Shown: positions 52,280-60,418 of the stretch, piece after piece
Position numbering within the stretch: position 1 is the first letter of the stretch
Layout: every line of letters begins with the position of its first letter
Source: Niastella yeongjuensis
GTDB taxonomy: Bacteria; Bacteroidota; Bacteroidia; Chitinophagales; Chitinophagaceae
Length of the DNA: 64,000 nucleotides
NCBI RefSeq assembly: GCF_900110245.1
Contig: NZ_FOCZ01000011.1
Coordinates: 1 to 64,000, forward strand
Reading direction: 5' to 3'
The notes under the pieces: generated by a model
Database searches by the model: none
What the model was told of the DNA's origin: nothing
Seen by the model: the letters and a program-made list of their open reading frames with translations, nothing else
Position numbers and translations under genes: made by a program

Positions 52280-53107
52280 ATGTCAGGCGTTATTACACAA
52301 CCCGATAGGGAAAGTTATGTGCAGCCAGAGCTGGTAGAGCAACGGATGGCCAAAACAGAAGTGGTGATCAGACGGCTCTCCATCATTATACCGGCGTACA
52401 ACGAAGAAAAGACGATTGCGCAGATCCTTGATCGCATTAATGAAGTAAAGCTGCTGCGGAATATAGAGAAGGAAGTGATTATTGTGAATGATTGCAGTAC
52501 CGATAATACAGAGGGGGCCATTAATAGCTATATGACCAATACCACAGAGGTTACGTTCAATTATTTTAAATATATCAGGCACGATGTAAACCAGGGGAAG
52601 GGTGCGGCTATCCATACAGGCATTGCCATGGCAACCGGTGAATACCTGTTGGTGCAGGATGCCGATTTGGAGTACGATCCGGGTGAGTACAATACCCTTT
52701 TGAAACCCATTGTACTGGGCTCGGCAGATGTGGTCTACGGCTCTCGCTTTATGGGCGGCAATCCACACCGCATCCTGTTCTTCTGGCATTCGATCGGTAA
52801 CAAGTTTCTCACTACCCTAAGTAATATGTTCACCAACCTGAATCTGACCGATATGGAAACCGGCTATAAAATGTTCAGAACAGATTTTATTCAACGGATC
52901 TCATTGGTTGAAAAACGATTTGGGTTTGAACCGGAAGTAACGGCCAAGATGGCTATGGTACCGGGAGTGCGGATCTATGAGGTAGGGATCAGCTATTATG
53001 GAAGAACATTTGCCGAGGGAAAGAAGATTGGTTGGCGGGATGGGTTTAGGGCGATCTATTGCATTCTGAAATATGGATTATTGACTACCAAATCACTGAT
53101 GAAATAA
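52280..53107 (+). CDS. Family 2 glycosyltransferase, polyprenyl-phosphate sugar synthase type
   Basis: The 275-residue protein is a GT-A fold enzyme: RLSIIIPAYNEEKTIAQILD near residues 33-52, VIIVNDCSTDNTE near 70, QDADLEYDP (the metal-binding DxD) near 131, VVYGSRFMGGN near 153 and the TDMETGYKMFR motif near 190. This set is typical of dolichyl/undecaprenyl-phosphate mannose or glucose synthases, which charge a lipid carrier at the cytosolic membrane face. No membrane helix is present. Its stop overlaps the start of the AraC gene (TAATG). Confidence 0.88.
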   Translation: MSGVITQPDRESYVQPELVEQRMAKTEVVIRRLSIIIPAYNEEKTIAQILDRINEVKLLRNIEKEVIIVNDCSTDNTEGAINSYMTNTTEVTFNYFKYIRHDVNQGKGAAIHTGIAMATGEYLLVQDADLEYDPGEYNTLLKPIVLGSADVVYGSRFMGGNPHRILFFWHSIGNKFLTTLSNMFTNLNLTDMETGYKMFRTDFIQRISLVEKRFGFEPEVTAKMAMVPGVRIYEVGISYYGRTFAEGKKIGWRDGFRAIYCILKYGLLTTKSLMK

Positions 53108-53958
53108 TGAAACCAATTGTTCAAAAGGTATTGCCACCCCAGGCATGTTCATTTGTTGTTAAAACCGTTGATGCTTCTTGGTTTCAGCCCGGGATTCACC
53201 AACATGTGGAATTTGAACTGATCCTATTTACCCAAGGTGCCGGCACCGTGTACATTGGGGAATACGAAGGAAAATATGAAGCAGGAGATATCTTTTTCAT
53301 AGGCAGCAACCTGCCGCACTTATGTAAGTCTAATAGTAAATCATTAAGCGCTTTGGTGATCCAATTCCGGGACAATTTCTGGGGCAGCCAGTTTATGAAC
53401 ATACCCGAATTCCAGTCTATCAATCAACTACTGAAACTAGCTACTAGTGGTTTGCAGGTTAAAGGGTATTGTAAGCAAAACCTGCCACACATCATTCAGT
53501 CGCTGGAAACTGCCACGGGGATTTACCGAGTGATCACCTTGTTGCAATGCTTGGAAACCATAAGCACATTGAAAGATTGTATAGTGCTGACCAAAAAAAA
53601 AGCGCATAAGCTGGTTCATAGGAACAGCGACCCAATAGACAAGATAATTGAATTTACATTAAGCAACTGCCACCAGCAAATTTCACTATCTCAGGTCTCC
53701 ATACTGGCATGTATGAGCATTGCCACTTTCTGTACCTGGTTCAAACGCCGCATGCATAAAACTTTTATAGACTTTTTAAACGAAGTACGAATTGCTTATG
53801 CCTGTAACCAGTTGCTGCAAACTAACAAACCGGTAACAGCCATTTGTTATGAAAGCGGTTACAACACGGTAGCATATTTTCACAGGCAATTTTTCCGACT
53901 GAAAAAGACAACACCCTTGCAATACCGAAAATCTTTTGCTGTTAAACATATTTATTAG
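53107..53958 (+). CDS. AraC-family regulator with cupin-like sensor domain
   Basis: Start ATG 53107 overlaps the GT2 stop codon; the frame open to 53059 lies inside GT2. The 283-residue protein has an N-terminal cupin-like part (GIHQHVEFELILFTQGAGTV near 25-44, YEAGDIFFIGSNLPHLCKS near 57-75) and a C-terminal AraC HTH pair (ISLSQVSILACMSIATFCTW near 193-212 and KPVTAICYESGYNTVAYFHR near 240-259, ending FFRLKKTTPLQYRKS). It most likely controls this locus in response to a small ligand, inferred from its embedded position. Confidence 0.85.
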   Translation: MKPIVQKVLPPQACSFVVKTVDASWFQPGIHQHVEFELILFTQGAGTVYIGEYEGKYEAGDIFFIGSNLPHLCKSNSKSLSALVIQFRDNFWGSQFMNIPEFQSINQLLKLATSGLQVKGYCKQNLPHIIQSLETATGIYRVITLLQCLETISTLKDCIVLTKKKAHKLVHRNSDPIDKIIEFTLSNCHQQISLSQVSILACMSIATFCTWFKRRMHKTFIDFLNEVRIAYACNQLLQTNKPVTAICYESGYNTVAYFHRQFFRLKKTTPLQYRKSFAVKHIY

Positions 53959-53997
53959 ATGATTGCTTATTAGACGAATGCCTAAATCAAATGTGAT

Positions 53998-55551
53998 ATG
54001 AACTTTTTACAAAATCAGGTGCGTGAACAATCTTTTAAAAATTATCTTTTCAAGGATCGGCGCAACAGGCTTATTTTATACCTTGCCGCTGCAGCCATAA
54101 TTATTCAATTTGCCATTTTCAAATACTTGTATCCGCACGCGAACTATATCCATGGCGACTCATTCTCCTACCTGGAAGCAGCCGATAAGAACATGACCAT
54201 AAACACGTACCTGGTTGGCTACTCAAAATTCCTAAGGCTTGTAAGCATTTTTGCCAAACCGGATTTAGTGCTGACTGCCATACAATATCTGTTTATCCAA
54301 TGCAGCACGCTATTTTTACTATTTACGGTTTTTTATTTTTATAGAACCGGAAAAGTACAGATCATTTTGTTCTGTTTTATGGTGTTCAATCCTTTGTTCT
54401 TGCACCTGGGTAATATGGTGAGCAGCGATGGCTTTTTCCTGGCACTCAGTATGACTTGGTTTGCCCTGCTCTTGTGGATCATACACCAACCCTCAAGAAA
54501 GATCATCATCTGGCATGCCGTAGTCTTGTTCATAGCATTTACCGTTCGGTACAATGCCATGATCTATCCGGCGATTGCTATATTGGCATTCTATTTATCG
54601 AAATTACCGCTTCGTCAAAAATTGATGAGCATCGGATTGCCTTTGCTCCTTTGTGGTTGGTTTGTTGGGGTTACTATGTACCAATACAAAAGACTAACGG
54701 GCTATTGGCAGTACTCTCCTTTTAGCGGTTGGCAATTGGCCAATAATGCCCTGTATGCATTTCGCAAAGTTGACAGTGCCGACCGAAAACCTATACCGAA
54801 AAAATTTTTCCGGCTCGATACCATGGTAAGAGGTTACTTCGATTTATCGCGCCGTACCCGAATTACTTATGCCTCGGAATTAGGAGAGGCTAGTACCTTT
54901 TATATGTGGTCAAAAGGCTTGCCATTGATGGACTACCGTGATAGCCTCTTTAAAGAAAAAGACACGAACGCCATTGAATTAAAAAAATGGGCCAGTATGG
55001 GCCCTTTATATAAAGAATATGGACTGTTCTTGATCAAAGAATACTCAACGTATTTTGTTGCACATTTTATGTGGCCCAATGCCCGAAAATACTATGCTCC
55101 ACCTATAGAATTTTTGGAGTGGTATAATGGAGGCATAGATAAGGTTGATAATAGAACAAAAAAATGGTTTGGTTACTCCAGCACCACTATAAAAACGCGA
55201 ATGAAAAACCCTGAAACATGGGTGCTTGATTTCTATCCCATTTTATCGGGTGTTATTAATCTGGTCATGTTGCTTGGTTTGTTGTATTATATAATCTTGA
55301 AAGGTTGGCAATACCTCAAAGTTTTCAACAAAACGATTATTATGGGCGCTACCGTTTGGCTGTTGAACGCGGGTTTTACCATCTTTGCCTCTTCGGCAGC
55401 GCTACGGTTCCAGAGTTTCCCAGTGCTACTGACCACCATTTTTTCTTTATTGTTAGTAGATTGGCTGATTCAGTTAATGCGCTACATGAATCGGGAAACA
55501 ATCTGCCAATCCGAGTCTAACACTCATTTATCCGAACATATAACAGCTTAA
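53998..55551 (+). CDS. Multi-pass GT-C-like membrane protein, copy 1
   Basis: The 517-residue protein has about ten hydrophobic helices and a conserved first loop with YIHGDSFSYLEAADKN near residues 50-65, where GT-C enzymes carry the catalytic aspartate after helix 1. It shares with its neighbour the segments YSKFLRLVS (YSRFLRLVS), SSDGFF/SSDSLF, WHAVVLFIAFTVRYNA, FGGWQLA(A/N)NALYA and FFTQWASVGPLY-like ending. GT-C enzymes take sugar from polyprenyl phosphate in the periplasm, fitting the GT2 gene nearby. Acceptor unknown; the GT-C assignment is by topology and motif position. Confidence 0.7.
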   Translation: MNFLQNQVREQSFKNYLFKDRRNRLILYLAAAAIIIQFAIFKYLYPHANYIHGDSFSYLEAADKNMTINTYLVGYSKFLRLVSIFAKPDLVLTAIQYLFIQCSTLFLLFTVFYFYRTGKVQIILFCFMVFNPLFLHLGNMVSSDGFFLALSMTWFALLLWIIHQPSRKIIIWHAVVLFIAFTVRYNAMIYPAIAILAFYLSKLPLRQKLMSIGLPLLLCGWFVGVTMYQYKRLTGYWQYSPFSGWQLANNALYAFRKVDSADRKPIPKKFFRLDTMVRGYFDLSRRTRITYASELGEASTFYMWSKGLPLMDYRDSLFKEKDTNAIELKKWASMGPLYKEYGLFLIKEYSTYFVAHFMWPNARKYYAPPIEFLEWYNGGIDKVDNRTKKWFGYSSTTIKTRMKNPETWVLDFYPILSGVINLVMLLGLLYYIILKGWQYLKVFNKTIIMGATVWLLNAGFTIFASSAALRFQSFPVLLTTIFSLLLVDWLIQLMRYMNRETICQSESNTHLSEHITA

Positions 55552-55560
55552 TGCAAGGTT

Positions 55561-57087
55561 ATGTTGTTTCAGCATCCTATAACAACGAATTCTTTTAATG
55601 AATGGCTCAGACGAGATAACGAGAACAAGCTTCTGCTTCGATTCTCCCTGGCAGCAATGTTGGTAAGTTTTGGTTGGTTGAAAGTACTATACCCATATCC
55701 CAATTTTATACCTCCGGATTCATATAACTACCTGGAGGCTGCAGTCAGGAATGATTTTATCAGCATCTGGCCAATAGGGTATTCGCGATTCCTACGGCTA
55801 GTAAGCTGCATCAGTAGTTCACATTTTGTATTGGTAATGGTGCAATACCTTTTATTAATGTCTGTGGTACTATATTTCTTATTTACCATCCGTTACCTGT
55901 TATCACCCGGTAAATGGTTATTTCGCATCCTGTTGATCATCAGCATTGGCAACCCCTTGCTTCCGCATATTTCCAATTTTGTTTCAAGCGATAGTTTGTT
56001 TGCCACTCTGAGCCTTGTATGGTTTACTCAATTGTTGTGGATCCAATCGCAACCAAACCTGAAATTGCTGCTGTGGCATGCAGTGGTGTTGCTGTTGGCC
56101 TTCACGGTCCGATATACTGCCGTATGGTATCCTTTGCTGAGTATTACTATCATAATTTTTACCTCAATGTCTCCCAAATCAAAAAAAATAAGCATTGCTG
56201 CCATCGCTGTCCTGCTCTTGTTGCTTATTGCCAGAACACAATATGAGTACAAAATAAAGACAGATACAGCTCAATATGCCGCCTTTGGTGGTTGGCAACT
56301 GGCTGCCAATGCACTTTACGCATATGCCTATGCTAAACCGATGGACACCATCAATGGGGTACAGCAATTTGGCCTATTACATAAAATTGTCAACCAGCAT
56401 TTCGATTCTTTGCGCAGAATCGGCAAAAACCCCAAAATAGAGATAGGGGTTTATTATATGTGGGATTTCAGCTCGCCGTTAAGAACATTTATGAATGAAA
56501 AATGGCTGACCAATAAAGCAACTCCTTTTTTTACACAATGGGCGTCCGTGGGCCCCTTATACCGAAAATATGGTTGGTATCTGATCAATAACTATCCTCG
56601 GCTGTTTATTAAGCATTATTGCTGGCCCAACCTGGTTAGGTTTTATGCGCCACCGGCCTATTTTATGGAAAAGTACAATTTGGGTAACACAAATGTGGAG
56701 CCCATTGCAGCTACCTGGTTCGATTGGAAAAGCAATGTGTTGCCCATCCCCGCGACTGGTATCAACATAAATATCATAAGCATTTTTCCAAATCTGTTGG
56801 CCATCATCAATCCGCTCTTCCTGATCAGTAGCCTGTTATTTTCTACCGCGGGTGGTTTCAGCCAGTGTAGTTGTAAAAAGCTTATTGCCTGTTTACTATT
56901 GTTTTGGTTTGGCAACTTAATCTTCAGCGTATTCTCAGCTCCCATAGAACTACGCTATCAGATCTTTCCAGTTATTGTTACCATCCCTTTTTTAGGCATG
57001 TTTTTAACTGCGTCAATGCAAACACTGTTAACGAGATCAGCCATCGAAGTAAATGAACCTATTTCTAAAGCCAAAATAAGCACGTAG
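55561..57087 (+). CDS. Multi-pass GT-C-like membrane protein, copy 2
   Basis: The 508-residue paralog of the preceding gene has the same loop (FIPPDSYNYLEAAVRN near residues 50-65), WPIGYSRFLRLVS, FVSSDSLFATLSLVWFTQLL, LLAFTVRYTAVWYPLL, AFGGWQLAANALYAYAY and ASVGPLYRKYGWYLINNYPR. The gap to copy 1 is 9 bases. Conservation of the first acidic loop and the GGWQLA motif between two diverged copies argues that both are active. They may act on different acceptors or in one complex. Confidence 0.7.
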   Translation: MLFQHPITTNSFNEWLRRDNENKLLLRFSLAAMLVSFGWLKVLYPYPNFIPPDSYNYLEAAVRNDFISIWPIGYSRFLRLVSCISSSHFVLVMVQYLLLMSVVLYFLFTIRYLLSPGKWLFRILLIISIGNPLLPHISNFVSSDSLFATLSLVWFTQLLWIQSQPNLKLLLWHAVVLLLAFTVRYTAVWYPLLSITIIIFTSMSPKSKKISIAAIAVLLLLLIARTQYEYKIKTDTAQYAAFGGWQLAANALYAYAYAKPMDTINGVQQFGLLHKIVNQHFDSLRRIGKNPKIEIGVYYMWDFSSPLRTFMNEKWLTNKATPFFTQWASVGPLYRKYGWYLINNYPRLFIKHYCWPNLVRFYAPPAYFMEKYNLGNTNVEPIAATWFDWKSNVLPIPATGININIISIFPNLLAIINPLFLISSLLFSTAGGFSQCSCKKLIACLLLFWFGNLIFSVFSAPIELRYQIFPVIVTIPFLGMFLTASMQTLLTRSAIEVNEPISKAKIST

Positions 57088-57139
57088 ATAAATCTCTTTA
57101 ATTAAAGATTCATCATCATTTATTAAAATACCTATCAAT

Positions 57140-57631
57140 ATGAAACAGATTATCCTTTTATTGATCATCGCCACACTAACGGGTTGTTTTGGCGCCGAAC
57201 CACAAAAAACCGGAAAAGAAGGAAAGCCAATGCCTTCATTTACATTAGAATTACTGGACAGTATTACACGATTACATAGTCAAGACATTCCTTATGGCAC
57301 ACCAACAGTTCTTTTTTACTTTAGTCCTTACTGTCCACATTGCAATGCGCAAACCAACAAGATCATTGAAGATATGGACAGACTAAAAGACATTCAATTT
57401 TATTTTATTTCCCGCTTTACGCTGACTGAAGTAAAAGCATTTCAAAAAGAACACCAATTAGCGAAATATCCCAACATTGTTATAGGCTTAGACAGTGCCA
57501 ACTTTATAAACGATTATTTTGAAATAGCAGGTATTCCTTATTTCGCTATCTATGGAAAAGATAAGAAGCTAAACAAGACATTTTTAGGAAGGATCTATAG
57601 CAGTCAATTAAAAAAAGTAGCAGAAGAATAA
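57140..57631 (+). CDS. Thioredoxin-like lipoprotein (TlpA/AhpC type)
   Basis: The 163-residue protein has a lipoprotein signal (MKQIILLLIIATLTGC, C16) and a thioredoxin fold: FYFSPYCPHCNAQTNKI with redox pair C65-P-H-C68, a central TYPNIVIGLDSANF-like strand and the cis-proline region EIAGIPYFAIYGKD near 133. The CPHC pair is that of oxidising DsbA-like or of reducing TlpA-like proteins; by sequence alone the direction is open. It sits 52 bases after the second GT-C gene and 304 bases before three cysteine-rich protein genes. Confidence 0.85.
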   Translation: MKQIILLLIIATLTGCFGAEPQKTGKEGKPMPSFTLELLDSITRLHSQDIPYGTPTVLFYFSPYCPHCNAQTNKIIEDMDRLKDIQFYFISRFTLTEVKAFQKEHQLAKYPNIVIGLDSANFINDYFEIAGIPYFAIYGKDKKLNKTFLGRIYSSQLKKVAEE

Positions 57632-57935
57632 TGATTTGCGCGCAATAACCGGTTTGCTCTGATCAAGCAATCGGTATCCTGCTGACTTGAAGCTGCAGCA
57701 GAGGCCCGCTTACAGTTACATTGGCAAAAACCTCCTACGCTTATCAATAACATTGGTTGGCGAGTTAGGAAAATTACACCCAGCTTGTTCCCTTGCAGCA
57801 TAAAGTTAAGGACTGATGGGTAAAAGGCCAATCTGAAAGCAACGGCTTACATGTGGGTTAGCCGAAAACCACCAAACAGAGTAGGCAAATTTCATCATTA
57901 AAAGTTTAGCTTTTTGAATTAAAAAGCAAATTGTT
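57632..57935. other. Intergenic leader of the cysteine-protein tandem array
   Basis: No gene or clear structure is seen in these 304 bases. Because the gap is larger than those before it, it may contain a separate promoter for the three small-protein genes. Confidence 0.3.
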
Positions 57936-58211
57936 ATGAAAAAAGTAAAGATCATGTTAATGTCTATGGCGCTTATCGCAGTAGTAGGAGGGGCTTTGGC
58001 TTTTAAAGCTAAATATACTCAAAGGTATTGTACAACGCTAGCATCACCTGCTGGTTTTTGCAAGGATCTGGCTTGTCCCAATGGGCCATTTTCACCAAGC
58101 ACAACTGGCTCTGGTTCAAATGTAATTTGCACAACCATAGTACCTGCCGGCGGTTGCCTTGGTATACAGTGTGCCGATGCGCCTTCAGTGCCTGCACTTA
58201 AAATAGATTAA
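57936..58211 (+). CDS. Exported six-cysteine small protein, copy 1
   Basis: The 91-residue product has a signal peptide (MKKVKIMLMSMALIAVVGGA, cleaved near AFKA) and six cysteines at 32, 42, 47, 65, 74 and 79. The motif CPNGPFSPST lies in the centre and CADAPSVPALK ends the chain. The cysteine positions and spacings are the same in all three copies. I recall similar short proteins of Chitinophagaceae placed in DUF6520, but that label is from memory. Likely three disulfides in the periplasm or outside; function unknown. A terminator hairpin follows. Confidence 0.8.
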   Translation: MKKVKIMLMSMALIAVVGGALAFKAKYTQRYCTTLASPAGFCKDLACPNGPFSPSTTGSGSNVICTTIVPAGGCLGIQCADAPSVPALKID

Positions 58212-58272
58212 GGTAGAGCACGATAATTGTGATAGCATCTTTCGTAAAAGATATGCTATGGCTATTTTTCAA

Positions 58273-58302
58273 GATGCACCAATCAAATAAGATTGGTGCA
58301 TT
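58273..58302 (+). terminator. Terminator after small protein copy 1
   Basis: GATGCACCAATC pairs with GATTGGTGCATT around AAATAA and runs into TTCTTTATTC. Confidence 0.75.
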
Positions 58303-58351
58303 CTTTATTCAAAAAAAATTAATTATTTCTTGTTAATAATAATTATCTAAC

Positions 58352-58627
58352 ATGAAAAAAGTGAAATTAATGTTGATGTCTCTGGTCCTTATAGCAGTAG
58401 TGGGAGGCATTTTAGCGTTTAAAACCAAATATATTGGAAGGTTTTGTACAACGCTAGCATCTCCTTCTGGTTTTTGCAAGAATCTAGCTTGTCCCAATGG
58501 GCCATTTTCACCAAGCACAATTGGCGTTGGTTCAAATGTAATTTGCACAACGAAAATTCCTGTCGGTGGTTGCAATGGATTAGCGTGTGCTGATGCGCCT
58601 TCAGTGCCTAGACTTATAATGGATTAA
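58352..58627 (+). CDS. Exported six-cysteine small protein, copy 2
   Basis: The 91-residue paralog of copy 1 has the same signal peptide (MKKVKLMLMSLVLIAVVGGI), identical cysteine positions (32, 42, 47, 65, 74 and 79) and the same CPNGPFSPST and CADAPSVP motifs. Differences cluster between the cysteines (for example KTKYIGRF, CTTKIPVGGC) and at the last residues (RLIMD). The upstream leader ending in TAATAATTATCTAACATG is shared with copy 3, so the duplicated unit includes the 5' region and terminator. Confidence 0.8.
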   Translation: MKKVKLMLMSLVLIAVVGGILAFKTKYIGRFCTTLASPSGFCKNLACPNGPFSPSTIGVGSNVICTTKIPVGGCNGLACADAPSVPRLIMD

Positions 58628-58683
58628 GTAGCTCGCAATATTGCAATGGCATCCTTCGCGGTGATGATACTTGACTATTTCAA

Positions 58684-58712
58684 GATGCACCAATCAAACA
58701 AGATTGGCACAT
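58684..58712 (+). terminator. Terminator after small protein copy 2, slightly decayed
   Basis: The left arm GATGCACCAATC equals that of copy 1; the right arm reads GATTGGCACATT, so two middle pairs are lost, and a T-run follows. Confidence 0.65.
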
Positions 58713-58761
58713 TTTTTATTCAAAAAGAATTTATTCCTTTGTTAATAATAAATCACCTAAC

Positions 58762-59037
58762 ATGAAAAAAGTGAAATTAATGTTGATGTCTCTGGCACTT
58801 ATAGCAGTAGTGGGAGCAGCTTTAGCTTTTAAAGCCAAATATTCTCAAAGGTATTGTACCACATTAGCGCAGCCTAACATACCCTGTAGGGATTTGCTTT
58901 GTCCTAATGGGCCATTTACCCCAAGCACATTGGGCACTGGTCCAAATGCAATTTGCACAGCCATAGTACCTGCCGGCGGTTGCTTTGGTGTAAAGTGTGC
59001 CGATGCACCTTCGGTACCTGCACTTAGACAGAATTAA
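58762..59037 (+). CDS. Exported six-cysteine small protein, copy 3
   Basis: The third 91-residue copy keeps the signal peptide (MKKVKLMLMSLALIAVVGAA), all six cysteines and the CPNGPF(T)PST and CADAPSVPALR motifs, while the stretch AQPNIPCRDLLC differs most from the other two. It is followed by a different terminator. Three copies with fixed cysteines but variable intervening residues suggest substrates or products of a common maturation path, not enzymes. Confidence 0.8.
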   Translation: MKKVKLMLMSLALIAVVGAALAFKAKYSQRYCTTLAQPNIPCRDLLCPNGPFTPSTLGTGPNAICTAIVPAGGCFGVKCADAPSVPALRQN

Positions 59038-59080
59038 AGAACACTTATAACAGTACCTTTAATTATTCAGCCAAGTTATA

Positions 59081-59110
59081 AAGAATGCCCTTTTTGTTAA
59101 GAGCATTCTT
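59081..59110 (+). terminator. Terminator after small protein copy 3
   Basis: AAGAATGC pairs with GCATTCTT around a 14-base loop and is followed by TTATCCTTATTT. It closes the tandem array. Confidence 0.7.
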
Positions 59111-59235
59111 TTATCCTTATTTAAATAACAAATTCCGGTTAAATCTTAATCATTCTTCAAGAAAAACCATTATTGTTCAAAACACAAGAATGAACGTCCT
59201 ATAAATTGTGATATTTCAACACATGTGAGACATTT

Positions 59236-60207
59236 TTAATTCCGTTTTCGATAATACCATTGGCTGTTCCTCGGTTGAATTTCTACCGGCTTTTCCCAGT
59301 ACGTAGCAGTGACATCAGGTTGAATGGGAATTAGATGTTCAAGATCTAAATACCTCTCGAAAGGGGTTTGACCATTTAAAAAAGCGTGAGGCCTTTTGTG
59401 ATTGTAAAAATTTTGCCAATCCAGTAATTGGGGAGTTAGCTGGAGATTTCTATCTTTTCTAGAAATAGTAGCGTAGAATTCTGACTTGTCCGTATACTGA
59501 GATCGCTCTACTTTACCGTTAAGATGTGGACTCCTAGGTTTAATTGGCCTGAATTTGATGAAGTGTTCAGCCAATTCGTATTGAAATAGATCGTTGAAAA
59601 ATTCAGTTCCCCAATCTGTCTGAACTCTTTGAATTGGGAATTGAAAAGTGTCCAGGACATAACCCAGGAAATCAACAGTGGACTCAGCTTTTTTATTTGG
59701 ATATAACTTCAAAGCTCTCATCCTTGTGCAATCATCAATAGCGGTAAACTGATAACACCTCGGACCGACCTTCGTAACATCAAGCTGTACTCTGTCACCA
59801 GGAATTGGCCTACTATATCGGATATACTCATTTTGCTTACGATACTTTTTAAGGTTGGGCACTTCATGTTTCTTGAGAACACGCCAGATAGTGGCTATGG
59901 AAAGATTGAGACTATACAATCGGAGCAAATGAGTACTGATTGCCTGGGGACCAAATTTATATTCCTGGCGGATGGATTTAATCAACGCCTCCAGTTCTTC
60001 ATTAATTTTCAGTCTCGCAAGCTTTTTCGGTCTTTTAGAATAGCCTTTTAAACTCTCTTTGCCTTCTGTCTGATAGCGTTTAATCCATCGATATAATGTA
60101 GATCTTGGAATGCCACATTTACGAGCTGCTTTGCTTACAGACCCTAGTTGCTCACAACATTTGATCCATGTTTCTCTGGCTTTGATACTTCGTTGCTGGG
60201 ATATCAA
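59236..60207 (-). CDS. IS481-type transposase
   Basis: The 323-residue protein has an N-terminal HTH (SVSKAARKCGIPRSTLYRWI near 23-42) and an integrase core with the DDE residues in RVQLDVTKVGPRCYQFTAID near 137, QTDWGTEFFNDLF near 196 and SPHLNGKVERS near 225, then WQNFYNHKRPHAFLNGQTPF near 265. This single-ORF design is that of IS481 rather than two-ORF IS3. The listed start is TTG 60207. The frame is intact. Terminal inverted repeats could not be located by eye. Confidence 0.85.
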   Translation of the reverse strand: MISQQRSIKARETWIKCCEQLGSVSKAARKCGIPRSTLYRWIKRYQTEGKESLKGYSKRPKKLARLKINEELEALIKSIRQEYKFGPQAISTHLLRLYSLNLSIATIWRVLKKHEVPNLKKYRKQNEYIRYSRPIPGDRVQLDVTKVGPRCYQFTAIDDCTRMRALKLYPNKKAESTVDFLGYVLDTFQFPIQRVQTDWGTEFFNDLFQYELAEHFIKFRPIKPRSPHLNGKVERSQYTDKSEFYATISRKDRNLQLTPQLLDWQNFYNHKRPHAFLNGQTPFERYLDLEHLIPIQPDVTATYWEKPVEIQPRNSQWYYRKRN

Positions 60208-60418
60208 TGATAACTAAAATTGAAAGGTGATCGAAGCATGGATTGCCTGCGGCAGGCTTGCTCATTTTAAGTATGTGTCTTTTGTGCCTTAAGCAATTCT
60301 GTTAAGCTTTACGAGAAAAGACACATACTTAAAACGAGCCTGAAGGAGGCGTTTCCACTTAAGATCTTAAAATACAAATAATGTAGCGATTGTATTGAAA
60401 CTTCACATATAAATTACG
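60208..60418. other. Gap between the IS481-type gene and the S9-like gene
   Basis: No gene. A large inverted repeat occupies 60261-60338 and two small dyads, CCTGCGGCAGG (60246-60256) and GCCTGAAGGAGGC (60338-60350), flank it on each side. Confidence 0.5.
60261..60338. repeat. Inverted repeat of 23-base arms
   Basis: CTCATTTTAAGTATGTGTCT plus TTT at 60261-60283 is the reverse complement of 60316-60338 with one mismatch; the loop is 32 bases. It could be a terminator of the leftward S9-like gene or part of an element end. Confidence 0.8.
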
